DNA of 64,000 nucleotides from Pelomonas sp. CA6. Its GTDB lineage: Bacteria; Pseudomonadota; Gammaproteobacteria; Burkholderiales; Burkholderiaceae_C. The position numbers and the translations under genes were made by a program. The DNA lies in assembly GCF_022549225.1 (NCBI RefSeq), contig NZ_JAKZFD010000005.1, forward strand, positions 62,001 to 126,000, written 5' to 3'. Numbering within the stretch: position 1 is the first letter of the stretch; each line of letters opens with the position of its first letter. The notes beneath the pieces were generated by a model that had not been told where the DNA came from, did not search any database, and saw only the letters and a program-made list of their open reading frames with translations. Positions 1 through 9,286 of this stretch are shown here, in pieces.

Positions 1-1242
1 GATCCAGTGCTCGGCGCGGTGGTGGTGCATCTGCAGGCTCAGCGAGGCGCCGGGCTTCACGAGGATGCGCTTGACCTGGAAGCGCGGGCCCATGTCGATG
101 CTGTCGTACCAGCCCCAGGGGCGATGGACCTTGCGGTGCAGGGTGTGCTCGCCGCGCTGCTGCTGACCCAGCTGCTGGACGATCTTCTTGACGTCCTGGC
201 TCTTGCTGCGGTCGGCCACCAGCACCGCATCGGGCGTCTCGACGACCACGACGTTGTCCAGGCCCACCGCGGACACCAGCCGGCTGGTGGCATGGACCAG
301 GGTGTTGCGGCTGTCGGTGATCAGCGCGTCGCCGCGCTGGGCATTGCCGTCCGCGTCCTTGTCGGCCACCTGCCAGACCGCGTCCCAGGCGCCCAGGTCG
401 CTCCAGCCGGCGTCCAGCTCGACCATGCGCAGCGGGATGTCGCTGCCGGGGCAGTGCTCCATGACGGCGTAGTCGATGGATTCGGAGGGGACTTGGCCGA
501 AAAGTGCCGCGTCGGGGCGGACAAAGGCATCGTCCTGGGTTCCGGCCTTGAAGGCGGCCTCCGTGGCGGCGGCGATGTCCGGCCGGAAACGGCGCAGGGC
601 CTCCATCCAGCGGCTGGCGCGCAGCACGAACATGCCGCTGTTCCAGCAGTAGCCCCCTTCCGCCAGGTAACGCTCGGCCGTGGCCAGGTCGGGCTTCTCG
701 ACGAAGGCGAGCACGCTGCGGATGCCCTCATTACCAGGGTGGCTGTGGATGTAGCCGAATCCGGTCTCCGGCCGGTCAGGGCGTATGCCCAGGATCACGA
801 TGTCGCCCGCCGCCGCTTGGCGGATGGCCCGCCGCAAGGCCGAGGTGTAAGCCGCGGCGTCGGTGACCGTCTGATCGGCCGGGGTGACCACCAGCACCGG
901 GTCCTGTCCACCGGCCAGGGCCTGCAGCGCGGCCAGCGTCAGCGCCGGTGCCGTATTGCGGCCCAAGGGCTCCAGCAGCACCGAGGCGGGGGTTTGCTTG
1001 AGCTCGCGCAGTTGATCCAGCACCATGAACCGGTGCTCCTCATTGCCGACGATCAGCGGAGGCGCGAAGTCGATGCCGGGCTCGGCGAGCTCGGCCATGC
1101 GCTGTGCCGCCTGCTGGAAGAGGCTTTGATTGCCCGAAAGCACCAGGAACTGCTTGGGATAGCCGGCGCGCGACAAGGGCCACAGCCGAGTGCCGCTGCC
1201 GCCGGCCATGATGACGGCCTGAGCCGGGATGGTTGAGGTCAT
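1..1242 (-). CDS. manC: Mannose-1-phosphate guanylyltransferase / mannose-6-phosphate isomerase, C-terminus cut by window edge
   Basis: The enzyme makes GDP-mannose from GTP and mannose-1-phosphate in the cytoplasm, supplying sugar for exopolysaccharide. The start is the ATG at 1242. The pyrophosphorylase signature AGGSGTRLWPLSR lies at about residues 12-24, followed by a nucleotidyltransferase domain to about residue 290. A cupin-type isomerase domain begins near residue 335 and runs off the window after 414 residues; family members are usually 470-480 residues, so about 60 are missing. It sits 15 bases downstream of galE on the same strand, as the last visible gene of an exopolysaccharide operon. 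The bifunctional assignment rests on the start of the cupin domain; the GDP-mannose activity is secure. Confidence 0.93.
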   Translation of the reverse strand, partial: MTSTIPAQAVIMAGGSGTRLWPLSRAGYPKQFLVLSGNQSLFQQAAQRMAELAEPGIDFAPPLIVGNEEHRFMVLDQLRELKQTPASVLLEPLGRNTAPALTLAALQALAGGQDPVLVVTPADQTVTDAAAYTSALRRAIRQAAAGDIVILGIRPDRPETGFGYIHSHPGNEGIRSVLAFVEKPDLATAERYLAEGGYCWNSGMFVLRASRWMEALRRFRPDIAAATEAAFKAGTQDDAFVRPDAALFGQVPSESIDYAVMEHCPGSDIPLRMVELDAGWSDLGAWDAVWQVADKDADGNAQRGDALITDSRNTLVHATSRLVSAVGLDNVVVVETPDAVLVADRSKSQDVKKIVQQLGQQQRGEHTLHRKVHRPWGWYDSIDMGPRFQVKRILVKPGASLSLQMHHHRAEHWI

Positions 1243-1257
1243 AGGAAAAATTGGGTT

Positions 1258-2280
1258 TCAGCCTTCGTAGCCGTTGGGGTTCATTGCCTGCCAGCGCCAG
1301 CTGTCCTCGCACATGCGCTGCAGGTCCAGCTTCGCGGTCCAGCCCAGGCGCTCGCGCGCCAGTTGCGGATCGGCCCAGCACGCGGCGACATCACCGGCGC
1401 GACGCGGCGCAATATCGTACGGGATGCGGCGGCCGCTGGCCTGCTCGTAGGCGCGGACCAGTTCCAGCACGCTGTAGCCCCGGCCGGTGCCCAGGTTGAC
1501 CCAGATCGAGTCGCGGCCCTGCAGCAGATAGCGCAGCGCCGCCACATGGCCGTCGGCGAGGTCGAGCACGTGGATGTAGTCGCGCACGCCGGTGCCGTCG
1601 GGCGTGTCGTAGTCGCTGCCGAAGACCTGCAGGCGTTCGCGCCGGCCCACCGCGACCTGGGCCACATAGGGCATCAGGTTGTTGGGCGTGCCGCGCGGGT
1701 CCTCGCCGATGCGGCCGCTCGGATGGGCGCCGACCGGGTTGAAATAGCGCAGGCAGGCGGTCTGCCAATTCGGGTCGGCGCGGCCTTGGTCGCGCAGGAT
1801 CTGCTCGCCGAAGAGCTTGGTCGCGCCATAGGGGCTCATCGCCGCCAGCTCGGCGTCCTCGCGCAGCGGCAGGGCCTTGGGCTGGCCGTAGACGGTGGCG
1901 CTGGACGAGAACACGATGCGCGAGCAGCCCTGCGCCTGCATGGCCTCGCAGACGCTCAGCAGCGCGTCCAGGTTGTTGCGGTAGTAGCGCAGCGGCTGCG
2001 CGGCCGATTCGCCCACCGCCTTGTAGGCGGCGAAATGCACCACCGCGGCCGGCTGGTGGCGCGCGAACAAGGCCTTCATCGCGGCCGTGTCGCAGCAATC
2101 GGCCTGCTCGAAGACGGGGGTCTCGCCGCACAGCTCCGCCAGCCGCTCCAGCACGCGCGGCGAGCTGTTGGCGAAGTTGTCCACGCCCACGACCCGGAAG
2201 CCGGCGGCCAGCAGCGCGAGCCAGGTGTGGGAGGCGATGTAACCGGTGGCGCCGGTCAGCAGAATGGTGGGAGTCGTCAT
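1258..2280 (-). CDS. galE: UDP-glucose 4-epimerase
   Basis: Interconverts UDP-glucose and UDP-galactose with tightly bound NAD, in the cytoplasm. The protein has 340 residues, the normal family length. The Rossmann loop TGATGYIAS is at residues 9-17; the usual family sequence is TGGAGYIGS, so this is a mild variant that keeps the key glycines except the last. The catalytic serine lies in the FSSSATVYG segment (residues 124-132), with Tyr151 and Lys155 in the YxxxK motif. It lies between epsL and manC with short gaps, which fits nucleotide-sugar supply for exopolysaccharide. A related 4-epimerase acting on another UDP-sugar cannot be excluded from sequence alone. Confidence 0.94.
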   Translation of the reverse strand: MTTPTILLTGATGYIASHTWLALLAAGFRVVGVDNFANSSPRVLERLAELCGETPVFEQADCCDTAAMKALFARHQPAAVVHFAAYKAVGESAAQPLRYYRNNLDALLSVCEAMQAQGCSRIVFSSSATVYGQPKALPLREDAELAAMSPYGATKLFGEQILRDQGRADPNWQTACLRYFNPVGAHPSGRIGEDPRGTPNNLMPYVAQVAVGRRERLQVFGSDYDTPDGTGVRDYIHVLDLADGHVAALRYLLQGRDSIWVNLGTGRGYSVLELVRAYEQASGRRIPYDIAPRRAGDVAACWADPQLARERLGWTAKLDLQRMCEDSWRWQAMNPNGYEG

Positions 2281-2283
2281 GGT

Positions 2284-3522
2284 CTAGCGAAGAATGCCCT
2301 GGATGTAGCAGCCATAGGTGCGTGCGTCATAGGCATAGCCCGGCACCGTGGAGTCCCGGGTCTGTTGAGTCAGGTTGCAGCCCAGCTCCAGTGCGCGACG
2401 CGGCTGCCAGCGCAGCCCCACACTGTAGCTGCGCGTATGGTCGTTGGCCTGGGTGGCGAGCAGGCTGTTGTCGCGGTCGGCGCGGCCGTAGCTGAATCCC
2501 GCCTCCAGCTGCAGCTTGTGGCTCAGTTCGTAGACGGCGCGGGTCTGGAAGCTGGTGGTGATGGTGGTGTAGTCGGCGCTGAGATTGCCGACGCCCAGGT
2601 AGTAACTCTCGATGCCGGAGTCGCGCGCGATGCGCGTCTGCAGCGACAGCCGGCCGCCGGGGCGCCAGGCCCAGGCCAGCGCGCCGGTCAGCCCGCGCAG
2701 GTTGCGCGCCGAGGCGGCGTCGTGCGTGGACCGGCTCACGCTGACACGGGCGTCCAGCGAGTGCGCGCTGCTGGGGTTCCACTCGGCACTCAGGTCCAGG
2801 TCATTGCGGCTGAACTCGTCGGCTTGCGTGGCGCCCGAGCTGAGCCGGCGGTAATGCGGATACTCGCCACGCGTGTGGCGCAGCGCCACACCCAGGCGCA
2901 GCGGCTCGCTGGGTTTGTAGAACAGGCCCAGCGAGCCGGCGTTCTGGCGGTACTCGAGGCTGTCGTACTCGACCGCGCTAAAGCGCCGATCGCGGTGGGT
3001 CAGCGTGCCCTCCAGCGTCAGCTTGGTCACCAGGCCCAGCCGGGCGATCGCCTGCAGCTGGCGGTTGTCCTCGGTGTTCTTGACGAAGATGGGCTGGATG
3101 CCGCCGACGTTGTAGTCGGCAAGGCTGCGGCGCAGGTCGGCGCTGACCTCGCCGGACAGATTGCCCACCGTGGCCCATTCCAGCCCGCCGCGCAGGTTGT
3201 AGCCCAGATGGTTGAGGCGCGAATTCTGCTGGTAGCGGTTGTGCTGCACCGAAGCGTCCACGAACAGGCGCTGGCGTCCGAAGCGCTTGTCCAGCCCGGC
3301 CAGCAGGCTGCTGCTGAGGATGGTGTCGCTGCTGCCGCCGCTGGCCTGCTGGTAGACGTTGCTGCTGTGATAGGCGCCCAGCGAGGCGCCGAGGTAATAG
3401 GGGCCGGCCTCCGCCGCCTCCTGGGCCCGGGCGGGCAGGGCGGTCAGCAGGACGGCCGCCGCCGCGGCCGCGGTCAGGGGGGCGGCCCGGAAGCGGGACG
3501 AAACGGGGGGGCGCAAGGGCAT
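2284..3522 (-). CDS. epsL: EpsL-like outer-membrane beta-barrel protein of exopolysaccharide clusters
   Basis: A 412-residue protein with an N-terminal signal peptide (arginine-containing n-region, alanine-rich core, cleavage after about residue 33 at ARA-QE). The rest is alternating polar and aromatic strands with an aromatic C-terminal region, as in outer-membrane barrels. It resembles the EpsL family found in betaproteobacterial methanolan/PEP-CTERM type exopolysaccharide clusters, where it is thought to serve in export across the outer membrane. It lies between the priming transferase and galE, only 3 bases from galE, so co-transcription is likely. The barrel and signal peptide are visible; the EpsL name is recognition by similarity, and the export role is family-level inference. 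Confidence 0.78.
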   Translation of the reverse strand: MPLRPPVSSRFRAAPLTAAAAAAVLLTALPARAQEAAEAGPYYLGASLGAYHSSNVYQQASGGSSDTILSSSLLAGLDKRFGRQRLFVDASVQHNRYQQNSRLNHLGYNLRGGLEWATVGNLSGEVSADLRRSLADYNVGGIQPIFVKNTEDNRQLQAIARLGLVTKLTLEGTLTHRDRRFSAVEYDSLEYRQNAGSLGLFYKPSEPLRLGVALRHTRGEYPHYRRLSSGATQADEFSRNDLDLSAEWNPSSAHSLDARVSVSRSTHDAASARNLRGLTGALAWAWRPGGRLSLQTRIARDSGIESYYLGVGNLSADYTTITTSFQTRAVYELSHKLQLEAGFSYGRADRDNSLLATQANDHTRSYSVGLRWQPRRALELGCNLTQQTRDSTVPGYAYDARTYGCYIQGILR

Positions 3523-3575
3523 GGGTGGTTCAGCAGCGGCGGGACAGCGGGGCCCTGTCCATCAACAGACGTCCA

Positions 3576-4970
3576 TCAATAGGCATGCCGGTCGAACAGC
3601 ACCAACCGGATCGTGCGCACGATGATCTGCAGGTCCAGGCCCAGGGACCAGTTGCGCAGGTACTCCAGGTCGTACTCCACGCGCAGCTTCATCTTCTCGA
3701 TAGTATCGGTCTCGCCACGCAGTCCATTGACCTGGGCCCACCCCGTGATTCCGGGCTTGACCTTGTGGCGCACCATGTAGGCCTTGATCAGCGTGCGGTA
3801 CTCTTCGTTGTGGGCTACCGCGTGCGGCCGCGGGCCGACGATGCTCATGCGGCCCTGCAGCACGTTGATGAATTGCGGCAGTTCGTCCAGCGAGCTGCGG
3901 CGCAGCAAGGCGCCCAGCGGCGTGACCCGCGGGTCGTCCTTGGTCGCCTGGCGCACCACCTCGCCGTCGTCCAGCACGCGCATGGTGCGGAACTTGTAGA
4001 CGGTGATCTCCTCGCCGTCCAGCCCGTTGCGGCGCTGGCGGAAGATCACCGGCCCCGGCGAGCTGAGCTTCACGCCCAGCGCGATCAGCAGCATCAGCGG
4101 CGACACCAGCAGCAGGATCAGCGCCGACAGCAGCACGTCGCTGGCGCGCTTGATCAGCTCGTTGGTGCCCGTGAAGGGGGTGTCGCAAATGCCCACCACC
4201 GGCACCCCGTTCAGGTCCTGCAGCCGGCCCTGGATGATGCTGATGCCGAACACGTCGGGCACGTAGAACAGCGAGGCGGTCGTGCCCTGCAGCGACTCCA
4301 GCAGCTGCACGATGCGCGGTTGCGAGCCCAGCGGCAGCGTGATATAGACCTCGCGCACCCCCTGCTCGCGCACATAGGCGCTGAGCCGGTCCAGCGAGCC
4401 CAGCAGATGGCGGGCGGCGTCCGGATGCAGCCGGTCCGGGCCGCGATCGTCGAAGAAGCCCAGGCAGGCCACGCTGTGGCGGGGCAGCCGCTCCAGCGCC
4501 TGGGCCGTCTTCGCGCCCAGCGCCCCGGCGCCCACGATTACCGCGCTGCGCCGGTGGCGGGGCTGCGCGGCACGCCAGCGCAGCAGCTGGCGCCCGGCCA
4601 TCACGGCGGCGAACTGCAGCAGCGGGGTCAGGGCCAGCCACCAGACCAGGGCCGGCCCCTCGAAGTAATGCAGGCTGCTGGTGGCATAGCCGAACAGGCC
4701 CAGGATGAGCAGCAGCGTCAGCCAGGCCCACAGAATGTCCAGGAAGGCGCTCACCGGATGCTCGGCGAAGCGGTCACGCCCCGGAAAGGTCAGCGCGAAC
4801 ACCAGCAGGCACAGAATGTAGGTTGCGCGCAGCACCGGCTCGTCGAACCAGGCGAGCACGGCCAGATAGGTCAGCACGATGAGGCTGGGCTCGAGGATGG
4901 CCGCGACGAAGGACTGGATGGACTGCGGCGCGCTGTAAAACGTTCTTTTGTGACTGCGATCCTCGAACAT
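3576..4970 (-). CDS. Undecaprenyl-phosphate sugar phosphotransferase (priming glycosyltransferase, WcaJ/EpsB type)
   Basis: Transfers a sugar-1-phosphate, probably glucose, from a UDP-sugar to undecaprenyl phosphate at the inner membrane, the first step of exopolysaccharide repeat-unit assembly. The 464 residues include four N-terminal membrane segments (about 20-125), a CoA-binding-like Rossmann domain (about 140-260), a further membrane segment (about 277-300) and a C-terminal bacterial sugar transferase domain. Visible motifs are KFRTM at 326-330, DELPQ at 362-366 and VGPRP at 378-382, all typical of the family. It is the first gene of the minus-strand cluster, divergent from ubiJ. Glucose as substrate is inferred from family resemblance; galactose is possible. 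Confidence 0.9.
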   Translation of the reverse strand: MFEDRSHKRTFYSAPQSIQSFVAAILEPSLIVLTYLAVLAWFDEPVLRATYILCLLVFALTFPGRDRFAEHPVSAFLDILWAWLTLLLILGLFGYATSSLHYFEGPALVWWLALTPLLQFAAVMAGRQLLRWRAAQPRHRRSAVIVGAGALGAKTAQALERLPRHSVACLGFFDDRGPDRLHPDAARHLLGSLDRLSAYVREQGVREVYITLPLGSQPRIVQLLESLQGTTASLFYVPDVFGISIIQGRLQDLNGVPVVGICDTPFTGTNELIKRASDVLLSALILLLVSPLMLLIALGVKLSSPGPVIFRQRRNGLDGEEITVYKFRTMRVLDDGEVVRQATKDDPRVTPLGALLRRSSLDELPQFINVLQGRMSIVGPRPHAVAHNEEYRTLIKAYMVRHKVKPGITGWAQVNGLRGETDTIEKMKLRVEYDLEYLRNWSLGLDLQIIVRTIRLVLFDRHAY

Positions 4971-5111
4971 CGTGCGGACCTGGTTCGTATCGCACGATTC
5001 TCACCCAATCCCCAGGGCCGCCGACCCGGCGCGCTGTTGCACTGTTCACGCTGCGGCCCCCCGGCCCCCCGCGCCAGGGGGGAGGCCGGCCCGGCTGCCT
5101 ACAATCCGCCC

Positions 5112-5639
5112 ATGCTCCAAGACTGGTCCTCCTTCTTCGCGCCGGCCCTGCAGGACCGGCTGACCCTGCTGCTCAACCATGTGCTGTCGCGCGAGCCGCT
5201 GGCCATGGCCCGCCTCGTGCCGCATGCCGGCAAGCGCGTCAATGTCCACCTGGCCGGCTGGCCGGGCCTGCTGCCGGCGGCGCCGGACCTGGTGCTGGTG
5301 ATCAGCCGCGCCGGTCTGTGGGAGCGCGTGGACGGTGCCGACGGCACGCCGGCCGACCTGCGCATCGAGGTCGACGCGCGCAACCCGGCCGCGATGGCGC
5401 TGGCCAGCCTGGCCGGCGAGAACCCCAAGGTCCAGGTCCAAGGCGATGCCCAGCTGGCCGGTGAAATCAACTGGCTGACGCAAAACCTTCGCTGGGACAT
5501 CGAGGACGACCTGGCCCAGCTGATGGGCCCGGCGGCGGCCCACCAGCTCGGGCGCGTCGCCCGCGCGGCCGCCAAGGCGCTGGCCCGTCTGAGCGCCGGT
5601 GCCGCGCGCCTGATGCCGGGTGGAACGCCGGCGGCGTGA
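5112..5639 (+). CDS. ubiJ: Ubiquinone biosynthesis accessory factor UbiJ
   Basis: A 175-residue SCP2-type lipid-binding protein that helps the ubiquinone biosynthetic complex handle hydrophobic intermediates in the cytoplasm. The N-terminal half carries the sterol-carrier fold pattern; the C-terminal part is helical and alanine-rich. The ATG at 5112 was chosen because the protein then begins at the usual family position; longer in-frame readings upstream cross the divergent promoter region. Its stop overlaps the start of ubiB (TGATG, 5637-5641), so translation is probably coupled. A -10-like TACAAT lies only six bases before the ATG. The assignment rests mostly on this context plus the SCP2-like sequence. 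Confidence 0.88.
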   Translation: MLQDWSSFFAPALQDRLTLLLNHVLSREPLAMARLVPHAGKRVNVHLAGWPGLLPAAPDLVLVISRAGLWERVDGADGTPADLRIEVDARNPAAMALASLAGENPKVQVQGDAQLAGEINWLTQNLRWDIEDDLAQLMGPAAAHQLGRVARAAAKALARLSAGAARLMPGGTPAA

Positions 5640-7186
5640 TGCGTTATTTTTCCCGCCTGCTGGTCATCCTCTGGACCGTCTATCGCTACGGTCTGGACGA
5701 TCTGGCCCTGTCCACCCTCAAGCGCCGGCGCTTCCGTTTCCTGCGCAGCCTGATCACGCTCGGGCGCGCCTGGGAGCAGCCGCGCGGCGTGCGCATGCGC
5801 CTGGCGCTGGAGCGCCTGGGCCCCATCTTCGTCAAATTCGGCCAGTTGCTGTCCACGCGCCGCGACCTGGTGCCGCCGGACATGATCGAGGAGCTGTCCA
5901 AGCTCCAGGACGCCGTGCCGCCCTTTCCCGCGGCGCAGTCGCGGGCGCTGATCGAGCAGGCCTTTGGCCGGCGCATCGAAGAGGTGTTCGAGCAGTTCGA
6001 CGCCGAGCCGGTGGCCAGCGCCTCCATCGCCCAGGTGCACTTCGGTCGCCTGCACGACGGCCGCGAGGTCGCCGTCAAGGTGCTGCGGCCCGGCATGCTG
6101 GACATCATCGAGGACGACCTGGCCCTGCTGCGCACGCTGGCGGGCTGGGTGGAGCGCTTCTCGGCCGACGGCCGGCGCCTCAAGCCGCGCGAGGTGGTGG
6201 CCGAGTTCAACACCTATCTGCACGACGAGCTGGACCTGGTGCGCGAGGCCGCCAACGCCGCCCAGCTGCGGCGCAACATGGACGGGCTGGACCTCGTGCT
6301 GGTGCCCGAGATGGTCTGGGATCTGTGCACCAGCCAGGTCATCGTGATGCAGCGCATGCGCGGCGTGCCGATCTCGCAGGTGCAGCGGCTGCGCGAGGCG
6401 GGGGTGGACATCAAGAAGCTGGCGCGCGACGGCGTCACCATCTTCTTCACCCAGGTCTTTCGCGACGGCTTTTTCCACGCCGACATGCACCCGGGCAACA
6501 TCCAGGTCAGTCTGCATCCGGCCACCTTCGGCCGCTACATCGCGCTGGACTTCGGCATCATCGGCACGTTGACCGAGGTGGACAAAGACTATCTGGCGCA
6601 GAACTTCATCGCCTTCTTCCGCCGCGACTACAAGCGCGTCGCCGAGCTGCACATCGAGTCCGGCTGGGTGCCGCCGCAGACCCGGGTCGACGAACTGGAG
6701 GGCGCGGTGCGCACGGTCTGCGAGCCGCATTTCGACCGCCCGCTGAAGGACATCTCGCTGGGCCAGGTGCTGATGCGGCTGTTCCAGATCTCGCGCCGCT
6801 TCAATGTAGAGATCCAGCCCCAGCTGGTGCTGCTGCAGAAGACCCTGCTCAACGTCGAGGGCCTGGGCCGCCAGCTGGACCCGGAGCTGGACCTCTGGGC
6901 CACGGCCAAGCCCTTCCTGGAGCGCTGGATGGACGAACAGGTGGGCTGGCGCGCGCTGGCGCGTCAGGTGCGCGACGAGGCGCCGCGCTATGCCAAGCTG
7001 CTGCCCGAGCTGCCGCGGCTGCTGCACGACGCACTGCGTCAGCGGGCCGGCGGCGACGCCGAACGCACCATGCGGGCGCTGCTGCAGGAGCAGCGGCGCA
7101 CCAACGCGCTGCTGCAGGGCCTGATCTGGGGCGTGCTGGGCTTCACGCTGGGGCTGCTCGCGGCCCAGTTCTGGAACTGGCACTGA
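5639..7186 (+). CDS. ubiB: UbiB family protein-kinase-like ATPase of ubiquinone biosynthesis
   Basis: A 515-residue member of the ABC1/ADCK/UbiB family, required for ubiquinone synthesis at the inner membrane and thought to extract or present lipid intermediates using ATP. Visible features are the KxGQ motif at residues 66-69 (FVKFGQ), the alanine-rich loop ASASIAQVH near 127-135, the invariant lysine at 147 (AVKVLRPG), an HADMHPGN catalytic-loop equivalent near residue 280 and an LDFG metal-binding motif near residue 302. A hydrophobic C-terminal segment (about 492-510) is the membrane anchor. ATG 5639 is preferred over the GTG one codon upstream; it overlaps the ubiJ stop. Confidence 0.95.
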   Translation: MRYFSRLLVILWTVYRYGLDDLALSTLKRRRFRFLRSLITLGRAWEQPRGVRMRLALERLGPIFVKFGQLLSTRRDLVPPDMIEELSKLQDAVPPFPAAQSRALIEQAFGRRIEEVFEQFDAEPVASASIAQVHFGRLHDGREVAVKVLRPGMLDIIEDDLALLRTLAGWVERFSADGRRLKPREVVAEFNTYLHDELDLVREAANAAQLRRNMDGLDLVLVPEMVWDLCTSQVIVMQRMRGVPISQVQRLREAGVDIKKLARDGVTIFFTQVFRDGFFHADMHPGNIQVSLHPATFGRYIALDFGIIGTLTEVDKDYLAQNFIAFFRRDYKRVAELHIESGWVPPQTRVDELEGAVRTVCEPHFDRPLKDISLGQVLMRLFQISRRFNVEIQPQLVLLQKTLLNVEGLGRQLDPELDLWATAKPFLERWMDEQVGWRALARQVRDEAPRYAKLLPELPRLLHDALRQRAGGDAERTMRALLQEQRRTNALLQGLIWGVLGFTLGLLAAQFWNWH

Positions 7187-7251
7187 GCGGGCGCGGTGCG
7201 GCCCGGGCCGGTCCCGGCCCCGCGTCGCCTTGAGAGATCTCCCGAGGTGCC

Positions 7252-7274
7252 GTTGACGCGCGCTCAACGATAAT
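7252..7274. promoter_or_regulatory. Possible operator (GTTGA/TCAAC) overlapping a -10-like GATAAT upstream of the symporter gene
   Basis: The 17-base element at 7252-7268 has GTTGA and TCAAC arms around a GC-rich centre, and GATAAT follows at 7269-7274. No convincing -35 element is spaced correctly, so this is a weak candidate promoter/operator for the gene starting at 7352. Confidence 0.3.
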
Positions 7275-7287
7275 GCGCCATTTCTCG

Positions 7288-7308
7288 CGGCCGCCCCTGG
7301 GGCGGCCG
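7288..7308. terminator. Perfect inverted repeat after ubiB: terminator or leader hairpin of the symporter
   Basis: CGGCCGCCCC and GGGGCGGCCG flank a single T, making a very stable GC stem followed by TTTGT on the plus strand. It could end ubiB transcription, or act as a 5' leader structure, because it lies 43 bases before the symporter ATG. The short T-run makes a classical intrinsic terminator plausible but not certain. Confidence 0.45.
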
Positions 7309-7351
7309 TTTGTCCACCCCCCTCCCGGTTCGTCCCTGCCCGGTCTGTGAC

Positions 7352-8827
7352 ATGAACATCACGCTGATCGTCTTCGTCGTGCTTTATCTCCTGGGCACCC
7401 TGGCCCTGGGCGTCTGGGCCGGCACCCGGATCAAGAACACCAGCGACTTCGCGATCGCCGGCCGCAGCCTGCCGCTGGTGATGGTGATCACCACCACCTT
7501 CGCGACCTGGTTCGGCGCCGAGACGGTGATGGGCATCCCGGCCAAGTTCGTGCAGGGCGGCCTCAACGCCATCGTCGAGGACCCCTTCGGCGCCGGCACC
7601 TGTCTGATCCTGGTCGGCCTGTTCTTCGCGACCAAGCTGTACCGCCAGAACCTGCTGACCATCGGCGACTTCTACCGCCAGCGCTATGGCAAGGGCGTGG
7701 AGGTGTTCTGCTCCTCCGCCATCATCCTGAGTTACCTGGGCTGGGTCGCGGCACAGATCACCGCGCTGGGCCTGGTGTTCTCGGTGCTGACCCAGGGGGC
7801 GATGTCCGAAACGGCCGGCATGATCGTCGGCACGCTGGCCGTGCTGATCTATGTCGTGATCGGCGGCTTCCTGGCCGTGGCCTGGACCGACTTCATCCAG
7901 ATGATCGTGCTGGTGCTGGGCCTGTCGGCCATCGCCGTCTTCTCGGCCGATCTGGCCGGCGGCGCCGACAAGGTGGTGGCGATGGCGCAGAGCCAGAACC
8001 TGTTCCGCGTCCTGCCCGACCCCAACCTGACCGACGTGGTGATGTTCGTCGGCGCCGCGATCACGATGATGCTGGGCAGCATTCCGCAGCAGGACGTGTT
8101 CCAGCGCGTCATGTCGGCCAAGGACGAGAAGACCGCCCGCAACGGCGCGGTGATCGGCGGCCTGAGCTACATCCTGTTCGCCGCCGTGCCGATGTTCATC
8201 GTTTCGGCCGCGGTGGTCGTGATGGGCCAGCAGGCGTTGGACATCGCGCGCGACGACTACCAGAAGCTGCTGCCCACCTTCGTGCTGTCGAAGATGCCGC
8301 TGCTGATGCAGATCCTGTTCTTTGGCGCGCTGCTGTCGGCGATCAAGAGCACCTCGTCGGCGACGCTGCTGGCGCCGTCGACCAGCTTCGTCGAGAACAT
8401 CCTGAAGAACCTGCGTCCGCACATGAAGGACCGCGAGCAGCTGATGGCGATGCGCTGGACCCTGGTGATCTTCGCCGCGCTGGTGCTGGCCTATGCGATT
8501 GCGATGCAGGGCACCTCCATCTACGAGCTGGTCTCGTCGGCCTACCAGGTCACGCTGGTGGCGGCCTTCATCCCGCTGGTCTGCGGCCTGTACTGGAAGC
8601 GCGCCACCACGCAGGGCGCCATCTTCTCGCTGGTCGCCGGCATCGGCACCTGGATCGCCTTCATGCCCCAGGTCAGCGTGCTGGGTGAATTCATGCCGGG
8701 GCAGCTGGCCGGCCTGCTGGCCGCGCTGGCGGGCATGCTGTTCGGCAGCCTGGCGCCGCAGTGGCTGAAGAACCGCCACGAGCACAAGGCTCATGTGGCG
8801 GGCCTGCCGGACGAGGCCAACGCCTGA
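7352..8827 (+). CDS. Sodium:solute symporter (SSS family)
   Basis: A 491-residue inner-membrane protein with about 13 hydrophobic segments spread evenly along its length, typical of sodium-coupled solute symporters. Near the N-terminus it has the family pattern of a first membrane helix followed by a conserved TSDFAIAGRSLP segment, and an ATWFGAETVMG segment in the second helix. The substrate is not evident; proline, pantothenate, acetate and sugars are all used by relatives. ATG 7352 is chosen because it places the first membrane helix at the N-terminus; an upstream TTG in the same frame would start inside a hairpin. It is monocistronic between ubiB and the FmdB gene. Confidence 0.9.
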   Translation: MNITLIVFVVLYLLGTLALGVWAGTRIKNTSDFAIAGRSLPLVMVITTTFATWFGAETVMGIPAKFVQGGLNAIVEDPFGAGTCLILVGLFFATKLYRQNLLTIGDFYRQRYGKGVEVFCSSAIILSYLGWVAAQITALGLVFSVLTQGAMSETAGMIVGTLAVLIYVVIGGFLAVAWTDFIQMIVLVLGLSAIAVFSADLAGGADKVVAMAQSQNLFRVLPDPNLTDVVMFVGAAITMMLGSIPQQDVFQRVMSAKDEKTARNGAVIGGLSYILFAAVPMFIVSAAVVVMGQQALDIARDDYQKLLPTFVLSKMPLLMQILFFGALLSAIKSTSSATLLAPSTSFVENILKNLRPHMKDREQLMAMRWTLVIFAALVLAYAIAMQGTSIYELVSSAYQVTLVAAFIPLVCGLYWKRATTQGAIFSLVAGIGTWIAFMPQVSVLGEFMPGQLAGLLAALAGMLFGSLAPQWLKNRHEHKAHVAGLPDEANA

Positions 8828-8891
8828 TCCGGCGCCCACGTCGCCGGACGTCGAACAAAGGCTTCGGGCGCCCGCGGGCGACCGGGGCCTC

Positions 8892-8897
8892 TATAAT
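8892..8897 (+). promoter_or_regulatory. Consensus -10 box TATAAT upstream of the zinc-ribbon/DUF502 genes
   Basis: TATAAT lies 31 bases before the ATG at 8929, in an AT-richer stretch of an otherwise GC-rich gap. No good -35 hexamer is visible at the right spacing. It is the likely promoter for the downstream genes through aspS. Confidence 0.5.
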
Positions 8898-8928
8898 TTC
8901 CTGTTTTTCATCAACAGCTTAGACAACC

Positions 8929-9255
8929 ATGCCGATCTACGCTTACCGCTGCGCCTCCTGCGGTCACGCCAAGGACGTGCTGCAAAAGCTTTCCGACGCC
9001 CCGCTGAGCACCTGCCCGGCCTGCGGCGCCGAGGCCTTTCAGAAGCAGATCACCGCCGCGGGCTTCCAGCTCAAGGGCTCGGGCTGGTATGTGACCGACT
9101 TCCGTGGCGGCTCGGGCGGCAGCAGCGCGACGGGCGCCGCCGCCGCTGCATCCACCGGTGGCAGCGAAGCCGCGCCGGCCGCGGCCAGCGGCGGTTCCGA
9201 GAGCAGCAGCGCGTCGGCCGCCACGCCCTGCGGCGGCTCCTGCGCCTGCCACTGA
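8929..9255 (+). CDS. FmdB family zinc-ribbon protein
   Basis: A 108-residue small protein. The N-terminal ~45 residues form a zinc ribbon with two CxxC pairs (CASC at about 8-11, CPAC at about 29-32) and end in the conserved GSGWYVTDF segment near residues 50-58. The rest is a low-complexity Gly/Ser/Ala tail of about 40 residues ending in a short cysteine and histidine cluster (CGGSCACH). The family is often described as putative regulatory, but its function is unproven. The gene is first in a block with a DUF502 protein and aspS, an order common in betaproteobacteria. The C-terminal CGGSCACH could bind an additional metal, which is inference. Confidence 0.88.
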   Translation: MPIYAYRCASCGHAKDVLQKLSDAPLSTCPACGAEAFQKQITAAGFQLKGSGWYVTDFRGGSGGSSATGAAAAASTGGSEAAPAAASGGSESSSASAATPCGGSCACH

Positions 9256-9286
9256 CGCATCCCGACCGAGGCACGCGACCCGCAGC

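Noticed and set aside
1363-3582. A 739-residue open frame on the plus strand over galE and epsL
   Set aside because: It reads as a shadow of the minus-strand galE and epsL genes; no promoter or ribosome-binding site supports it.
5099-8839. A 1246-residue open frame on the minus strand across ubiJ-ubiB and the symporter
   Set aside because: Gln/His/Arg-rich composition, no family features, and it covers two strongly supported plus-strand genes.
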